A stretch of 64,000 bases of DNA from Cliona cf. orientalis (GCA_963930775.1 OZ005692.1:10211029-10275028); one strand, 5' to 3'; counted from the first letter of the stretch, positions 31,418 through 44,672 are shown. The notes: generated from the sequence alone by a model not told the origin. Translations and numbers: made by a program.

Positions 31418-31557
31418 ATGGTAGCTATTGTCTGGAATGGCGGTGGTGGGAGGTACCAAGTTGTTTCTGTGGACGGCCACTCTCCTTCTCACCAATCTAC
31501 TCTGGCACTGCGGCAGTGACATATTTCTGGCACCATCACCAACCAAACAAATTCAGG
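31418..31557 (+). pseudogene. Decayed relic of GT43 anchor exon
   Basis: Homologous to the GT43 exon at 42140-42260 but with a +4 insertion near the ATG (31422-31427) and further changes after TNLL that shift the frame. The following intron sequence to about 32050 also matches 42261-42740, so exon plus early intron were duplicated. No catalytic exon follows. Confidence 0.75.
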
Positions 31558-31568
31558 TCACTCTCTCC

Positions 31569-31575
<7 letters not shown>

Positions 31576-31609
<34 letters not shown>
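31576..31609 (+). repeat. (CT)n(CA)n microsatellite
   Basis: Short CT then CA repeats stand at the same place relative to the anchor exon as the CA repeat at 42269-42297. Confidence 0.9.
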
Positions 31610-31610
<1 letters not shown>

Positions 31611-32378
31611 ACATAGCTACATAGATCTGCTTCCTCTGCTAGGCAGTATAAAATATGCACATGTATAAAATAATTTTGACATGGATATTTCGATACCAGC
31701 TGATCTAATTATGGTAACACAAGAGGGGGTGGGTATGATAAATGTTATTTTTTTTGTAAATATCCAGGTCACTAGTGCACTGAAAGGGGGTCACTAATAA
31801 TGACCATTGTATGATCTACTAGTCTTGAGTACGATGATAAGATACAAGGGGGATAGCCTCGTGCCCCGTGAGCTTCAAGTTGATCGATGAGACTCCAAGA
31901 TTTTCCAATCTTGAACATCATGCATGAGAAGCTGGGAGGAGGAGCCTGGGGACAAACTGGGGGTGTGGACCTTTCAGTTGGTACTAGAATTGAAGGTAGA
32001 AGCAAGAGTCGAGTCTCCCAAAGTTTTAAAATCCTTGATTGGGCAAATATTATTAGTGATTCTCACAATCATGAAGTTTGCAGCATTAGTACGTACTAAG
32101 GCTAATGACATAATATTATTATTGTTGGTTCTCTTCTGCACTTGTGTGTGTACTCACTTTCACCTGTATGACCTTATTTGGTGATAGTTATTACAAGTTG
32201 TGTCTATAATTATATTTCATTTTCAATACTTTATCTTGTATCTAGGACGTACACAATTATCATAATAGCTATAATATTATAAACTGTGTGATAATAATAT
32301 TATTATGTAAAAATAGTGCAAAGTGACACACACTCTATATGCTAATGCACTTATACATGCAATCACGACATTATTCTT

Positions 32379-35300
32379 TTAGTCCTGTAGACTAAGTAAG
32401 GGCTCTCGCAGTTTATTTGAATCTGTCCATCTTTTACCCTTTTGGTGGGTCTTTTGCTTACAGACATGATCATTATCACCAACACCAGAGCAGCTATCAT
32501 TCATCACTGTCTCTTCACTCTCCATTCTATGATAACTCTCTTCGTCAGCAGATCTAGAAATTTCATTCACATCTTTGCCATCGCTCTTGCTACCAGAGGA
32601 ACCTTTAGTAGGTGACAAAATCACTTCTGTAAATGTTGGTACACTGACGCCAGCTTCTTGCAACTCAGATTCTTGAATGTTCTTGAATCTAGGATCATCT
32701 ATCAGCCTGATTTTCAGCCTCCGCAGATGTAGTATTTGCTCTATCGAAGTTAAAAGGTGCCGGAAGCATTTTATCTCCAGCAGGGTGTTAAGAATGTGAT
32801 AAGAAAGAATAATAACGAACAAAATGAAAGCCAAGGCAATGGAGATTATGGAAGATCTTTTCTGACATGGGCTGCTATTCAGGCAGTACAGCCTAGCTAG
32901 GCTGAGTGCAAGAAGATTGTAGAAGAAGGATGAATTGATATAATCTATGAATCGATTTCTGTATACGTTATATCCAAGGAATATCCTCAGTAGTAGAATG
33001 CTTGCGGCGATCAAGCTAATGGCTAACACGATAGTCACACTTTCGTGAGATTTCTCCGTAGCTATTCCAAGATAGAGAGCCATCCTTACGAAGAGAAGCA
33101 GACCAAACCAGTAACGATACTTTGCTTTATAAGGAGCTAAATTTGCTTCAATAAACAAATTAAGTCTCGTACTTCTGGCCCATTTAAATATCCGTCTGTT
33201 TGGTAATCGCAGAATCCACTGCCAGAAAAATAAGAGAACAGTATAGATAAATCCTACAATAATGATTGCAATAGTTACTAGACCGAGTGGAAAGTGCTTG
33301 AGCCCGAAATATTTCACAGAGGCATCTTGAAGCCAAACAATTTTTTGTTCTCCTGTGGGATAGGTGACAGTAGTGAAGGAAAGAGCAGTAATTATCACTC
33401 GAAGAAGCTTAGTATAGGAAAGTAGAAGAAGTGTAGCTAAGGTTGATACTGGATTCCACTTGCCAATAAATTACCAAATCGTGAAGAATATTTGCTGATG
33501 AGGATGATTAGTATGAGGACAAAAATCACATAGATGGGAAACCAGAGGTTCAACCATGCTTTAGAGTAAGCATCTATTCCCTTGAAGTAGCAAACGTCGA
33601 ATCCCAAGTCTAAATTTAGCCAAGCAACAAATATGGTGTGGAAATTTGGTTTTGAAAATGACAAAAACAGGCTAGTGTCTGCGGCTAAGATGTTGGCATA
33701 AAAGATCAATCCATTTAATGTTCCAACACTGACGGATAGGTTTAGCACCAGTATCAAAATTACAAGCGCAAATCCAGCAATGAGCTTTACTATAACTATC
33801 AAAAGTGCCCAAGGCCAGTTTATTCCTGGACATGGCACACATTGTGAACTGCTGAGAGATAAACTATATCCAGACTTGCATTGTCCACAAAGTAGACCGG
33901 TTCGATTGAAATCACACTGTGCATCAGATCCATTTTGAAGATCGAGGATAATCTTTACAGGCTCACCTGGGGGAAGGCAGAAATCATATGGGCAGAAGGG
34001 ATGATACAGAAAACCAGTATTCATATCATAGCTGATCCATCCTCGACCATTGATGCTTCTATCCACAACAGACAAGCTGCACTTATCCTTAAATGGACTA
34101 ATCTTTGGATCACACTCACATTCACATGAAGTACTGTTGTATTTATCAACATGAAATCCCACGGGACATGTGCAATCTCTAAAAGTTATGTTCACTGTTA
34201 TTGGTTTACTATTGCATTCAATTTGATTTTTTAGAGATATGGACAGTATTTCGTTCGCATTCAATGAGTACACATTAAACGTTAAGTTGGTACACTCAGA
34301 TGGAATTTCTTGATCATGTTGATTTTTCCCTAGAGAACTAGCTGGATAACTGGTGAGATAGCTGGAAATAGTTGCATTCACTGCACGGTCAACTTGATCC
34401 AATGCAATAACTGGAATGGAAAAATTTTTACCCCGCAGAATTTGACAGTCCAACTTGTGTTTTGCAGTACTAGTAGTGGACTGACAATAATTACTCGGCT
34501 TCGTCCCACTACAGTACTTCACACTAATTGGATTTGATGCAATCATTTGAGTAATATTTTCATCTCTCGTTACTTTTTTAAAGTATTTAACACCTTTCAT
34601 TTGAGGTATGCCACTAAATGCATTATTAACTATACATCTATTCAAGAGACCTCCAAATATTGTTGCCACATTAAACTTGCCTGTTATAGTTATATGTTTA
34701 TCTTCTGAGAAATCAGTTGGCAGTGATGTTTGCAAAAAACATTGAATATGGTATCGATTGCATGAAGCCAGGTATGTGCTATCATCCACATAGATAGCCT
34801 TTCCCTCTTCACGTGCATCATTATTACTGAATACTATTTCATACGTTCGATGCTTGTCCTTTGGTCCACGAAGCTCGGAATTTGCTTCAAAATATAATCC
34901 ACCACCACGGACAGCATAGTTCTTGCTGAAAATCAAGGAAGCTTTTGTTGGCAAACAGCCTATAGTAATTATACACTCCAGATCCCTACTGAGGAGGACT
35001 ATAGAACCAATTGCATGGATTCCTCCTCCTAGATGTGCAGTATTATTCGAGAAGTTACAAGACATTTCGCAGCTGAAGTGACTAACAAATAAGTAAATGC
35101 CACCTCCATTATCCTGAGCCTGATTGTTAGCAACTGTGATACCCTTATGTACGTATATTTTACTTCCTATAGCGCTTATTGCTCCACCATTATTTCTGCT
35201 GTAGTTATCAAGAAATATCGCTGAATTCATAAAGTGTATAGTGCTACCAGCAAGTGCAATGGCACCTCCTTCGTGAATTGTAGCGACATCATTGGAAGAA

Positions 35301-36523
35301 AACAGTGATATATATTCCAGCGAGTCACTGCTTTCTTCCATTCCAATAATATTATTGGAATTGTTCAGAAATACTGATGTTCCACTGAAACTAACTTCAC
35401 TGTTTCTAATCAGAAGAAAGCCCCCATTATTCATGAAGATTAACCTACCTGTAATGCTAGTTTTTACGGTGCTATCTTCAAAGCTTATACTTCCTGACTT
35501 TTTCTTGGGTGTATTTCCTTCAATAGTGATATCACCATAGGTTACCAATGTACTCCTACTAAACTTCAAAACTGGTCCATATTGTGCTTCATTTTTCAAA
35601 ATTGTAGTACTATTCATTGTCATGTTGCAGTATTGAATATAGAACACATTGTACCGACCAACATTGGCATAAAAAGTGGTATTTACTACTGACAGTGTAT
35701 GATTGCATTGAATTACCCTTAAGACATAGTTATGCTTTGCTATGTTTTCATTCAGTTTGCATGAGCGGAGAGTTAATTCAGAACGATAAGCAAATAAGAA
35801 TGGACCATTTTTGTCAATAGTGCATAAAGTGAAATTAAAATACCCCCTTCTTATTATTATCACAGTATCACTCAAAAGTATGAAATTCAAATTGCTTTTA
35901 GCATTGTTACCATAGTAATAACTTGCCGTATCAGATATGGTGCAATGCACAGCATAAAGTACTTTCCAAGAATCAATAAATTCACTTCTATTGATTTTGA
36001 TATTGCAATTCCAAGCAGTGATGATAACTCCACGTGAACGATGAAATTTGCATTCTCTAAGATGCAAGTTACTGGAGGATATACTGAGCACTGCCACCAA
36101 CTTGAAGTCTGATCCGTACCGATATATATATTGGTACTTACTTTTCCCACATCCATCAAAAGTGAGATGCATAAGCTCTATTACAGCAATTCTGGTCAAG
36201 CTGAAATTTGCAAGGTTACCACAAATAATATTGACTTTTTTAGCTGACTGTGAAAATACTCTCAAGAAAGTGATATTATGAATGAATATGGATGATGATA
36301 AGTTATGATTTCCAGGAAGTAATTCCAGCAGGAGAGATGCATTTGTGTTGGAGTACTGAGTTGCGTTGATGCTGAACTCCTCCAGGGTAAGACAGGGCTG
36401 GTGGTGAGAACATTGACTCGATATTGGAGTTATCAAGGGACGGATGAAAAGATGTACTTCTGATGTTTGACAAATGTTAGAAAGTATTCCTAGAACTACA
36501 GTTATTAATAGTGCTCCTGACAT
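32379..36523 (-). pseudogene. Beta-helix/multi-TM surface protein, copy 3 (one -1 frameshift)
   Basis: The first 1028 codons (33437-36523) are open and cover the signal peptide, beta-helix, cysteine-rich part and first spans. The remaining 339 codons (32379-33398) continue in another frame. The break is one missing A at about 33467 in the run before TTACCAAATCG, where the other copies have four A and this one three. Otherwise motifs (GLLCGQCKSGYSL, FDVCYFKGIDAYSK, REPLLSLQD) are intact. A homopolymer slip could be a sequencing error, in which case this would be a second functional copy. Confidence 0.75.
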
Positions 36524-36794
36524 CCTTATTAATTTTATCCCTGATACGAAGGTTTAGTTCTGAAGATCAATATTAATATCTGATTTGAACCGCTTAGCTA
36601 CTACACTTCATTACATGATCAGGTAGCTACTGTGTTTAGTCACACTGTACTGTACGTGGTTTGATGATGATAGCAACTTTGGGAGCATAAATATTTAAAA
36701 ACAGATAACAATTGTGATTTATCAACAAATCGGCCTTGGGGAATCTCTTTGCACTGCTGAGCTCTAGCTACACTGTTTATACTACAACAGATGT
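36524..36794. other. Upstream region of copy 3 without GT43 relic
   Basis: Unlike the other three blocks, no GT43 anchor exon is found here. The sequence passes directly to the Eph exon-1 relic. No gene seen. Confidence 0.5.
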
Positions 36795-37092
36795 CACCAG
36801 GTGTCATCACAAACTAGAAGGATTATTGTCATCATTGTCCACCTGGTCCCACACAGCTCCAGTGAAGGAAGGGAGAAGGTTTTGATAGTTCCAGGAGTCC
36901 ATCAGCACCCTCATGTTGGTGGAGTAGGCTGGTGTTGGGGCAGCTCCTTGTGCTCTTAGCTGTTCACACAGTGCCTCCTCATCCCCTGGGGCCACGTACG
37001 CCAGCAGATGTAGCGATCACAGCAACTATAGCTACTGATACTAGTAATATCAGAGATTGAAACAGAGCCACTGTAAACGTATCGCTTGCCAT
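36795..37092 (-). pseudogene. Relic of Eph-like exon 1
   Basis: The ATG at 37092 begins a near match to the exon at 20730-21008, but a +6 palindromic insertion (37026-37034) lies in the signal region. A +4 insertion (36994-36999) then breaks the frame before the conserved SAGVAPGDEE part. The rest (NMRVLMDSWNYQNLLPS, GAVWDQVDNDDNN) is recognisable. No further Eph exons follow. Confidence 0.8.
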
Positions 37093-37486
37093 CTAATATT
37101 ATAGAACACTATGTACTGATGATTTAATTTTTGGGATTCTGCTTCTTTTTGTCTTGTTTATAGCAAGCTAGGTGCCAGTATCTTCTGTACTCGTGTGTGT
37201 ACTCACTTTCACCTGTATGACCTTATTTGGTGATTGTTATTATGAGTCGTATCTATATTAATTTACATTTCCCAAATTTAATCTTCAATATTTTATCTTG
37301 TAGCTAGAGCATACACAATATTATCATAATAGCTATATAAGCTGTGTGATGACATGATTATATTATCCAACTACGTAGCAAGCATCTTGTGATTGAGAAA
37401 ACTTATCTTTGACTCACTATGCAAGTTTTTACACACTCTCTATAACTAATGCAGCTAGCTATACATGCAATCATGACATTATTCTT
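37093..37486. other. Duplicated spacer, fourth copy
   Basis: It matches 21009-21403 closely (CTGTATGACCTTATTTGGTG and following). No gene. Confidence 0.65.
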
Positions 37487-40400
37487 TTAGTCCTGTAGAC
37501 TAAGTAAGGGCTCTCGCAGTCTATTTGAATCTGTCCATCTTTTACCCTTTTGGTGGGTCTTTTGCTTACAGACATGATCATCATCGCCAACACCAGAGCA
37601 GCTATCATTCATCACTGTCTCTTCACTCTCCATTCCATGATAATTTTCTTCGTCAGCAGATCTAGAAATTTCATTTGCGCCTTTGCCATCACTCTTGCTA
37701 CCAGAGGAACCTTTAGTAGGTGACAAAATCACTTCTGTAAACGTTGGTTCAGTGACGCCAGCTTCTTGCAACTCAGATTCTTGAACATTCTTGAATCTAG
37801 GATCATCTATCAGCCTGATCTTCAGCCTCCGCAGATGTAGAATTTGCTTTATGGAAGCTATAAGGTACCGGAAGCGTTTTATCTCCAGCAGGGTGTTAAG
37901 AATGTGATAAGAAAGAATAATTACAAACAGAATGAAAGCCAAACCAATGGAGATTATGGAAGATCTTTTCTGACATGAGCTGCTATTCAGGCAGTACAGC
38001 CTAGCTAGGCTGAGTGCAAGAAGATTATAGAAGAAGGATGAATTGATATAACCTATGAATCGTTTTCTGTATATGTTGTTTCCTAGGAATGTCCTCAACA
38101 GTAGAATGCTTGCAGCTATCAAGCCAATGGCTAACACAATAGTCACATTCTCATGGGATTTCTCTGTAGCTATTCCAAGATAGAGAGCCATTCTTACGAA
38201 GAGAAGCAGACCAAACCAGTAACGATACTTTGCTTTATAAGGAGCTAAATTTGCTTCAATGAATAAATTTAGTCTTGTGTTTCTGGCCCATTTGAATATC
38301 CATTTATTTGGTAATCGTAGAATCCACTGCCAGAATTAAGAATAAGAGAACAGTATAGCCAAGCCCTATGACAATTATGGCAATGGCTAATAGACCGAGT
38401 GGAAAGTGTTTGAGCCCAAAAAGTTTCACTGAGGCATCTTGAAGCCAAACTATTTCTTGTTTTCCTGTTGAATAAGTGATAATAGTGAAAGAGAGAGCAG
38501 TAATTATGGCTCGAAGAAGCTTAGTATAGGAGAGTAGAAGGAGAGTAGCTAAGGTTGATACTGGATTCCATCTGCCAATAAGATTACCAAATCTTGAAGA
38601 ATATTTGCTGATGAGGATGATTAATATGAGGACAAAAATCACATAGATGGGAAACAAGACGTTCAACCATGCTTTAGAGTAAGCATCTATTCCCTTGAAG
38701 TAGCATACATCAAATCCCAAGTCTAAATTTAGCCAAGCAACCAATATGGTGTGGAAATTTGACTTTGAAAATGACAAAAACAGGCTAGTATCTGCGGCTA
38801 AGATGTTAGCATAAAAGATCAATCCATTTAATGTTCCTACACTGACGGATAGGTTTAGCACTAGTATCAAAATTACGAGTGCTAATCCAGCAATGAGCTT
38901 TACAATAACTATCAAAAGTGCCCAAGGCCAATTTATTTCAGGGCATCGTACACATCGTGAACTGCTGAGTGACATACTGTATCCAGGCTTGCATCTTCCA
39001 CAGAGTAGGCCGCTTCGATCAAAAGCACATTGTTCATTGGATCCATTTCCAAGGCGAAGATCAATACGCAGGGGTGTACTCAGAGGAAGGCAGAAATCGT
39101 ATGGACAAAATGGATGGAATAGAAAGCCAGTATCAATATTATAGCCAATCCAGTATTGTTTCTTTTTAATCAACGTAGAAATGCTGCACTTAATCTCTGT
39201 TAATTCTGCATATGGACTATAATACATCCTGAGGTCACAAGCACATTTACAGTCACTTCGATTTGGCAATGTGTAAAAACCCACTGGGCACAAGCATTCC
39301 TCAAAGATTATTTCTACTTGTACTGCATCACCATAATATTAATTATCATAATTACTGCAGTGGCTTTCGGGATAAATATAAAGTGTTTCAGTTTTGTAGA
39401 GTGAATATGCATTAAATGATAAATTAGAGCATTCTGCTAAAATTAATTGAGAATGCTGATCCCTTTCAAGTTGGCTTTTATTACCTGATTTAAAATTGAT
39501 GGAAGCTTTTGCTTTTATTTTATGATTTACCTGATCCAATGCACAAACTCTTACAGTGAATTGTTCTCCCTTTTTAACATGAACTGTCGTTGTTTTTGAT
39601 TCAGATAGAATACGAACTGCTTTGGATGTTATCAGTCGACTGATATTTTGATCATTAGTCATGGTCTTGAGATAATCAATGCCTGAAGTAAACTTATTGC
39701 TGATAAACTTATCAGAGACAAAACATTTGTATAGAAAGCCTCCAGATATGGCAGTCTTAGTAATTTCACCACTAATTTGGATCTGACCACCTTGTGAATC
39801 ACTTTCACTGGGTAGAGTTGGCAGTGATACCTGTAAAAAACATGGCACGTATTGCTCACAAATATCAGGGTATGTGTCGTCATCAATATATAGTACTTGT
39901 CCCATGATGTCAGCATTATTATTCTCAAAAATCAATGTGTACCGATGAGTCTCCTTTGGAATAATGAGCCTAGAATTTGCTGCTAAGTACATTCCACCAC
40001 CTTTTGTGGCAAAATTGCCTTTTATGACAAATAAAACAGTATTAATATACCTATGGTTTCTAATGCCCAGTACTATGCTTGAATCAAAGGCATAAATTCC
40101 TCCACCTTTTCCTTCTGTTACCCTATTCTCAGATATATTACAGGATTTTATGCAAAGGAAAGTGCTTTTGAAAAGATAAATACCACTTCCACTCTTCTTT
40201 GCTTGGTTTTTATATAGTAGAATGCTCTTGAATATGTATAATTTAGCACAAAGACCACCTCCAACATCTTTGCTATAGTTATTTATAAATTCTACTGAAT
40301 CATAAAACCAAATATTGCTGCCCATGCTTGTAAGTACTCCTATGGGAAATTTTGATGAATTAGATGTTGCAATCGATGCTTTAGAGTGCTGAAATAATAC

Positions 40401-41684
40401 TGTATTAGTGAAGTTTACATCGCTGGTTGTGATCAGAAATGTTCCGGAATTGTTGGAAAACATCAGCCTTGCAACTGTCACTTTACTTTCACTAAAGATT
40501 ATAGTATTCTCTCCATTATTGTGTGCTATGTAAATATCTTGAAGTATGTTATCTTTCAACCGGAATTTACTCACACTGACAGATAGAACTTGTCCAAATG
40601 TAGCATTATTTCCAATAATTGTAACATTTCTCAGTAAAATAGGGCTATTTTCAAACATCAAAATACCATATCTTCCTATATTTTCTTTGATATAACTATT
40701 TTTTATCATGACATTGCTTTCATGTACATCAAGTAATGCATTGTTTGAGTTAGCTGGCGTTGTATTATTAATCATCTCATTAAAGTTCAGAGCAATAGTG
40801 GTATTCTTCAACATAAAAAGAGCACCATTGCTACAAAAGTTACATGCGATTAAGTTGAAAACAGAAGAATAGGAATGCACCACACTATCAGTGGAAGTAT
40901 GAGGGGACAAGGAATTGTTATAATATAGGCTACCGACATCAGTCACATTACAACATTTGGCATCGAAGACTCTACCTGAAGAGTTAAAAAAGATACTCTT
41001 ATATACAGTAATATTGCTGTGATCAGCATAAACAAATGTCCCTTCTGAGTCATGAAATTTACACTCTGCTATGCTAAGCCTACTCTTGAAGACTTGCAGT
41101 ATATTGTGTGGCTCAAAGGAATTGCTAAACTTACTTTTATGCAATGTGATATTGCTAAATTCACTGGGGGCTTTAACAGCTAATCCTTTGGAGTCACGAA
41201 CCATGTTTTCTTTAATAGTAAGATTGCTGGAGTTAATAATTTTGAGTGCTACATAATAATCATTAAGTCCACATCCAAGAAATGTGAGGCGTGTTAACTC
41301 TCCTATCGCAATTTTGCTAAATTGGAAGTGTACAGCATGATTACTTTTACTAAAACAAATGATATTGGCATTCTCAGTTCGTGAAAGGAGTGTCAAGTTT
41401 GAAATATCATTGAAAATTACAGGTGCTGTTAATATATGATCACCAGGAAGAAATTCGAGAGTGAGGGATATATCACTCAGAGAGTATTGAGAAGCGTTCT
41501 TACGGAACTCCTCCAGGGTAAGGCACAGCTCAGTAGGGGGGCATGGGCTATCTGAATCTGTCAAAATCTTGATGCTGACATCATTATTTAGCACTTCAGG
41601 TTCAGATGTGCATAAGATTACTATTATAGCAGAAAAGTGCAACAACACTGTTAGCAATGCCGACATTTTAATCTGCTGAAGCAT
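37487..41684 (-). pseudogene. Beta-helix/multi-TM surface protein, copy 4 (stop and frameshift)
   Basis: The most diverged copy. The N-terminal 781 codons (39339-41684) are open: signal peptide, then beta-helix with GGAI-like turns (GGGLCAKLYIFKS, GKGGGIYAF, KGGGMYLAA). A TAA at 39339-39341 interrupts the frame, which then continues in the same frame (CLCPVGFYTLPN, GLLCGRCKPGYSM and the first spans, 38304-39293). A +4 insertion at 38334-38339 shifts the frame, and the last 234 codons follow at 37487-38191. Its ectodomain differs clearly from copies 1-3 while the membrane region is nearly identical, which suggests gene conversion of the 3' half. Probably a pseudogene, though a truncated secreted beta-helix protein could still be made. 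Confidence 0.75.
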
Positions 41685-42139
41685 ACTTGTTCTTTGGCCA
41701 CTGCAAGCTGGCTATTATTGTAAGGACTGCTAACTAAATTTCTGCACTGAATTATTTTAGAAGACAATGACTATCACTGCATCGTGCAACGTAAGTAGCT
41801 ATATAGCTATGAGTTTGGACTGAATTTTTATACAAAAAATAGCAGCATTGCATTGGTCATGCAGCGTTGATTTGCGTCAAGCCATTTGCACCACAAGGCT
41901 CTTTGGGACACAAAGAGTGTGATGAAAACGGGCCAAACATGAGATAAACTCCAATTCTCAGTTGTTAAACTACCTCTGCATTTTAACACAAGAGCTATTA
42001 TCTTGAAATTGCGTTTTCGCGAAATTTTAATTAAGCCACACCCCTCCACCATTAGTGGGTGTGGCTTTCAGCTAGCATCAGTCGGTATATCAGCTAGCTC
42101 GCTACTGTTCGACGGTGGCTCAGCATAGGGGCCAGCTAG
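41685..42139. promoter_or_regulatory. Divergent promoter between beta-helix copy 4 and GT43 gene
   Basis: The two starts are 455 bases apart and transcribed away from each other. The interval contains TTTCGCGAAA at about 42016-42025 and a hairpin AAGCCACACCC...GGGTGTGGCTT at 42033-42067. Both recur at the duplicated site 31280-31354. TTTCGCGAAA resembles an E2F site and CCACACCC a KLF-type box; function is inferred from position and conservation. Confidence 0.5.
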
Positions 42140-42265
42140 ATGGTATTATCTGGAATGGCGGTGGTGGGAGGTACCAAGTTGTTTCTGTGGACGGCCGCTC
42201 TCATTCTCACCAATCTACTCACTGCAGTCATCTTCACCATCACCAACCAAACAAACTCAGGTACT

Positions 42266-42300
<35 letters not shown>

Positions 42301-44631
42301 TCCACATACATAGATCTGCTTCCTGTGCTAGGCAGTATAAAATGTGCACGTGTATAAATTTTGATAAGGCTATTTTGATACCAGCTGATCTGAATGGTTC
42401 AACACTAGATCAGGGGGTGGGTATGTTTTTTGTAAATATCCAGGCCACTGGTACACAGAAAGGGGGTGGCTAATACTACCAGTATATGATTTATGATTTA
42501 TCAGTCTCGAGTACAATGATAAGATACAAGCAGGGTAGCCTCGTGCCCAGGATTTCGAAGCTTCCAGATTTTCCAATCTTGGACGTCGTACTGAGAAGCT
42601 GGGAGGAACTTGGGGACGAACCCCAGCACAAACTGGCCTGGGGGGGGGGGGGGGGGGAGGGTGGACCTTTCAGTTGGTACTAGAATAGAAGGTGGAAGCA
42701 AGAATCTAGTCCCTCAGAGTATTAAAATCCTCGATAATTTGGACCTGATTAAATTTCGCTACGTTTCTCTGTGCTGCAGTGTGATATCTAGTATTCAGAC
42801 AAGAGTGGACACTCCGGAGCGTCTTAGGAGACACTTAGTCTAGGGTTTAGGACAGTCAGGCTCCGATTGTGTACTCTATAGCTCCTGATTGTGTCGTTCT
42901 ATTGCTTCATTGTGGCAGGCTACAATGAGGCGACAGTTAAACATTAGGTCTAGTTTACGGACACAATACGATTGAGACGCCATTGTCTAAGGCATATGTC
43001 TTCGTGAATCAGCCTTGTGTACCACATGTGTTTCCATTGTGGAATCAGTTGATACAACATGTATGTAGCATCGTCACCACTATATAGCTCCCTCGTCTCC
43101 AGGCCCATTCCCAGCTTTCCAATCCAACATTGGAATGGAGAATGGGCCTAAGATAATGGGGACGAGGCTAGTTTGAAATCTCAAGGCTAGTACACGTATA
43201 TAATATAGTAAGAATCTAGTGATTTTATCGATATGTATGTGTGTAAGTAAACGCTCAATTGTCTTCCTCAATCAAGACGGACAAGTGCACATGTATTGAT
43301 GATATTCTAGTTCAACAAAGTATGATTGTACAACCAACCATATCTATCTACACATCTGTTGAAGTCAGTGAACTGTTGCCCTTCTCAGCTCAGAGTTATT
43401 ATGGACTAAAAAGGAAACACTAGTGTACATTATGCACATCATAGCATACATACATGTAATTATGGTTATGTGGGCATATGGTGTAGGATCTACAGACATC
43501 CTCTGTGTGTGACCACTGTAACATCTGGTGCTATTGTGTGTAGGCATAACCATGTAGTTCTGGGTATATACCCCGGCAAAAATTACAGCTGAATGTCATA
43601 CAAAATGACATCGTTCTCAGTTGCTATCTGCATGAAACAAACAAACGAAGATTCTTTGTGGACGCCTGAGGATGACTAGAGCATCTAGTCAAAACGTCGG
43701 CAAGTTTTTACCAAACAGTTGAGTTGTCCACAAAGAATCTTTGCTTGTTTCATAAATGACATGCATGTAAAAAATTTGTGTTTTATATAATATTATTATA
43801 TTTCAATTGTGTGTCTCCTTTTGCAGATTATTTGTGTCCAATGTATCCCAATGCACAGTCATTAAATGACGATTCCAAATACTCGCAAATTTCAGACGAA
43901 CAACAACTGGTCTTAAATCGAGACGTTAATAACTACAATAACCCCTTAATTATTAACACTGATAATGATGACAATAATTTAAATCAGCTTCAAACGCTGC
44001 GGTCTCAATTAAACTTGGATGTCACAAGTTCCATAAAAGTAGTTCAAGCTAACTGTACGGTGGTTTCTTCGGACGATAAATGTCGTGCAAGTCGATTTGA
44101 AGCACTTTTGAACTTGGCGGACAGCTCCCTCTGCAGGTGTGAACCAGGAGCTATAGAGACACAGGTCGATAAATGTATGCAAGAGAGAAGAGACCAAGAA
44201 ATGATTGCCGAACATCAAAGGAAGTGGGAGGAGCTTGAGGCAGAGAAAGACCTTCCGACAGTCTTTGCGATCACGCCGACTTATGCAAGGATAACTCAAA
44301 AAGTTGACCTAACCAGTCTTTGTCAAACTGTTATGCACATACCGAATTTTGTGTGGATAATTATCGAAGACTCCGAAGAAAGAACTCCGCTAGTTACAAA
44401 ACTGTTGCAACGCTGTAAAGTGGAAAGTATTCATTTGAATGTTCGGACGCCTCAGAAGATGCGACCGAAACCAGGGCAGGAGAAAAACCCGAATTTGTTC
44501 TCTCGAGGGGTGGAGCAAAGGAATACTGGTTTGGAATGGATAAGACAGCGGTGCTCAAAGAGGAGGTGTAGGGGTGTGGTCTATTTTATGGATGATGATA
44601 ATAAGTACGACTTGAGGCTCTTTGAAGAGGT

Positions 44632-44672
<41 letters not shown>

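Noticed and set aside
31760-32190. Plus-strand frames near 31.9 kb
   Set aside because: They match the GT43 intron 1 sequence at 42.4-42.8 kb and are duplicated intron, not exons.
43632-43753. Possible hammerhead ribozyme (CTGA...GATGA and AAAACG in the loop)
   Set aside because: The core does not match CUGANGA...GAAA exactly: there is an extra base, and AAAA replaces GAAA. It is described as an inverted repeat only.
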